From NCBI GenBank assembly GCA_031550915.1, contig JAVBOF010000175.1:1-6269 (forward strand): a stretch of DNA of 6,269 bases. Direction: 5' to 3'. Positions 5,284 through 6,269 of the stretch are shown here, piece by piece (positions within the stretch are counted from its first letter, which is position 1; each line of letters begins with the position of its first letter). This stretch comes from JAVBOF01 sp031550915 (GTDB taxonomy: Bacteria > Bacillota > Clostridia > Christensenellales > MGBC116941). The notes below the pieces were generated by a model. That model ran no database searches, was not told where the DNA came from, and worked only from the letters and a program-made list of their open reading frames with translations. The position numbers and the translations under genes are program-made.

Positions 5284-6269
5284 TTCATGCCTCCTTTTTG
5301 CAAAAGCTCTTTCCCTGCTTCAAAGACTTCTCCGTCTCTGCATTTCCCTCCGATGACCTGAACAGCTGTGCCGCCAAACGGGACCACCATAGACGGGAAA
5401 CCGGACAAGCTGGAAAGCCTCAAAGCCGCGTATCTGTCCCCTACGCATAATGCCGGCGTAATAAGTAATCCTTTTTCTAGTATGGCTTTCAATTCTTCAT
5501 ATATCGCTCTTCTAAGTTTCATAGCCTTTTCAAAGATGTTCTCTAAATATTTCTCCCTCGTAAAAGTCGTTCCCAATAGTATTATACGCTTAATCTCATC
5601 TCCAAAGCCTTTCTGGCGTGTTTTGAGGTATAATTCATCAAGATCGGAAATGTCATCCGCGCGATATCCAAATTTTATGCCGTCATATCTGGCCATCATT
5701 GACGCAGCCTCAACACAAAGAATCACATCGCAAACCGGCTTAATTAAAGCCTTGTTTTTTAAGTCTATTTCTTTAACACCGATTGAATTATGCTTTAAGA
5801 TAGCACCTATCGATTCATCCCCAAAAGAGGTGAAGAACATTTCGCCGTTATAATCGGCAGTATTCAGAAACGGAGCGCTCGCGAGGATTGTGCTGTCGAA
5901 CTCATCCGGACCAGCTACAGCTTGGTACGCCATTTCTATTTCGGCGGTATCCTTAGCTACAAAGCAAATGCCCTCCAAAGAACCCGCGATGCTGACAAGC
6001 CCCTGCCGCGAAACGGCACCGTATGTCGGTCTAAACGCAATCGCCCCCGCCAGGGCGGCACTCAATCTCGCCTGCCCAAAAACATCCGATACAAGCGCGA
6101 TCCCGGTAATACCATCAATTATAGCTTTGGCGGCCGCATGAGGGCCGGTCTCTTCGGCAAGATCCTGCAACGCAAATTCCGATACTGCCGTTTTACCCGC
6201 CAATTGATATCCGGCGTTTAACATGCGTTCTACGACCGTACTTTGATACGGCGGAACAAATCCCTTCAT
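5280..6269 (-). CDS. gatA: GatA-like amidase-fold subunit with both catalytic serines lost (5' end off window)
   Basis: This is recognisable as GatA by FVPPYQSTVVE (4-14 of the visible part), RPTYGAVSRQGLV (80-92), ARYDGIKFGYR (193-203), the TRQKGFGDEIKR block (217-228) and its overlap with gatB. GatA normally hydrolyses glutamine with a Ser-cisSer-Lys triad. Here the amidase-signature region (about 33-84, nt 6018-6173) is about 17 residues shorter than in ordinary GatA. The GGSSGGS glycine/serine motif reads ETGPHAA, so the cis-Ser position is Gly42. GSDTGGS reads VSDVFGQ, so the nucleophile position is Gln66. Near the C-terminus the conserved YLSDIFTVP stretch is missing; the match resumes at SSLSGFPSMVVP (286-297). 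The Lys of the triad would lie upstream of the window. The visible first codon, ATG at 6267-6269, aligns to about residue 100 of normal GatA and is probably internal. The frame is intact over 329 codons, which argues against simple decay. A structural partner for GatB is inferred. Confidence 0.85.
   Translation of the reverse strand: MKGFVPPYQSTVVERMLNAGYQLAGKTAVSEFALQDLAEETGPHAAAKAIIDGITGIALVSDVFGQARLSAALAGAIAFRPTYGAVSRQGLVSIAGSLEGICFVAKDTAEIEMAYQAVAGPDEFDSTILASAPFLNTADYNGEMFFTSFGDESIGAILKHNSIGVKEIDLKNKALIKPVCDVILCVEAASMMARYDGIKFGYRADDISDLDELYLKTRQKGFGDEIKRIILLGTTFTREKYLENIFEKAMKLRRAIYEELKAILEKGLLITPALCVGDRYAALRLSSLSGFPSMVVPFGGTAVQVIGGKCRDGEVFEAGKELLQKGGMK
5290..5296 (-). promoter_or_regulatory. 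Ribosome binding site of gatB inside the end of gatA
   Basis: AAGGAGG on the minus strand lies 6 nt before the gatB ATG (5281-5283), within codons for the last residues of GatA. With the ATGA overlap it provides strong, coupled translation of gatB. Confidence 0.8.

Noticed and set aside
4986..5450. Plus-strand open frame of 154 codons spanning the gatA-gatB junction
   Set aside because: It is antisense to two well-supported genes and its composition fits a shadow of their codons.
5368..5853. Plus-strand open frame of 161 codons
   Set aside because: It is antisense to gatA, which aligns well to its family over this stretch. No domain was recognised.
5280..6269. gatA as a frameshifted pseudogene
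   Set aside because: The frame is open for 329 codons, conserved blocks lie on both sides of the altered core in one frame, and the gatB overlap is intact. Length changes are in multiples of three.

Overview
The window looks like a piece of a low-to-moderate GC Bacillota chromosome, most likely class Clostridia. The evidence is strong purine-rich Shine-Dalgarno sites, a TTG start, gatA-gatB in tandem, and a lipoyl-less E2-like protein of a kind I recall mainly from anaerobic Clostridia. The assignment is inference, and no rRNA or marker gene is present to fix it. No tRNA, rRNA, CRISPR array, insertion sequence or integron was seen.

Layout from left to right. Positions 1-2407, minus strand, hold a two-gene operon: an E2-type acyltransferase-fold protein (1559-2407) followed 15 nt later by an AMP-forming acyl-CoA synthetase (1-1543, 3' end off the window). 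A good extended -10 promoter (2529-2557) drives it. The predicted transcript begins, at about its first nucleotide, with a 57-nt stem-loop (2466-2522). The plus strand then carries one membrane-anchored phosphodiester glycosidase (NAGPA/DUF2233) gene with its own promoter (CDS 2699-3757). It converges on gatB, and a GC-rich stem-loop between the two (3786-3816) can act as terminator on both strands. The right end, minus strand, is gatA (5280-6269, 5' end off the window) overlapping gatB (3847-5283) by ATGA.

The most unusual part is gatA. The reading frame is open and the core that normally packs in GatCAB is well conserved. However, the amidase-signature region has lost about 17 residues, and the positions of both catalytic serines read Gly (cis-Ser) and Gln (nucleophile). 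A Gln-binding stretch near the C-terminus is also shortened. Its translationally coupled partner GatB keeps the zinc-binding cysteines, the kinase-domain motifs and the tail domain. This suggests a pseudo-amidase GatA with a working GatB: a transamidosome that gets ammonia elsewhere, or a duplicated complex with a changed role. The E2-like protein shows a parallel case, because its DHRxxDG motif reads DDRIADG, with Asp in place of the catalytic His. The window therefore holds two enzyme-fold proteins that each sit beside an intact enzyme and lack the expected catalytic residue.
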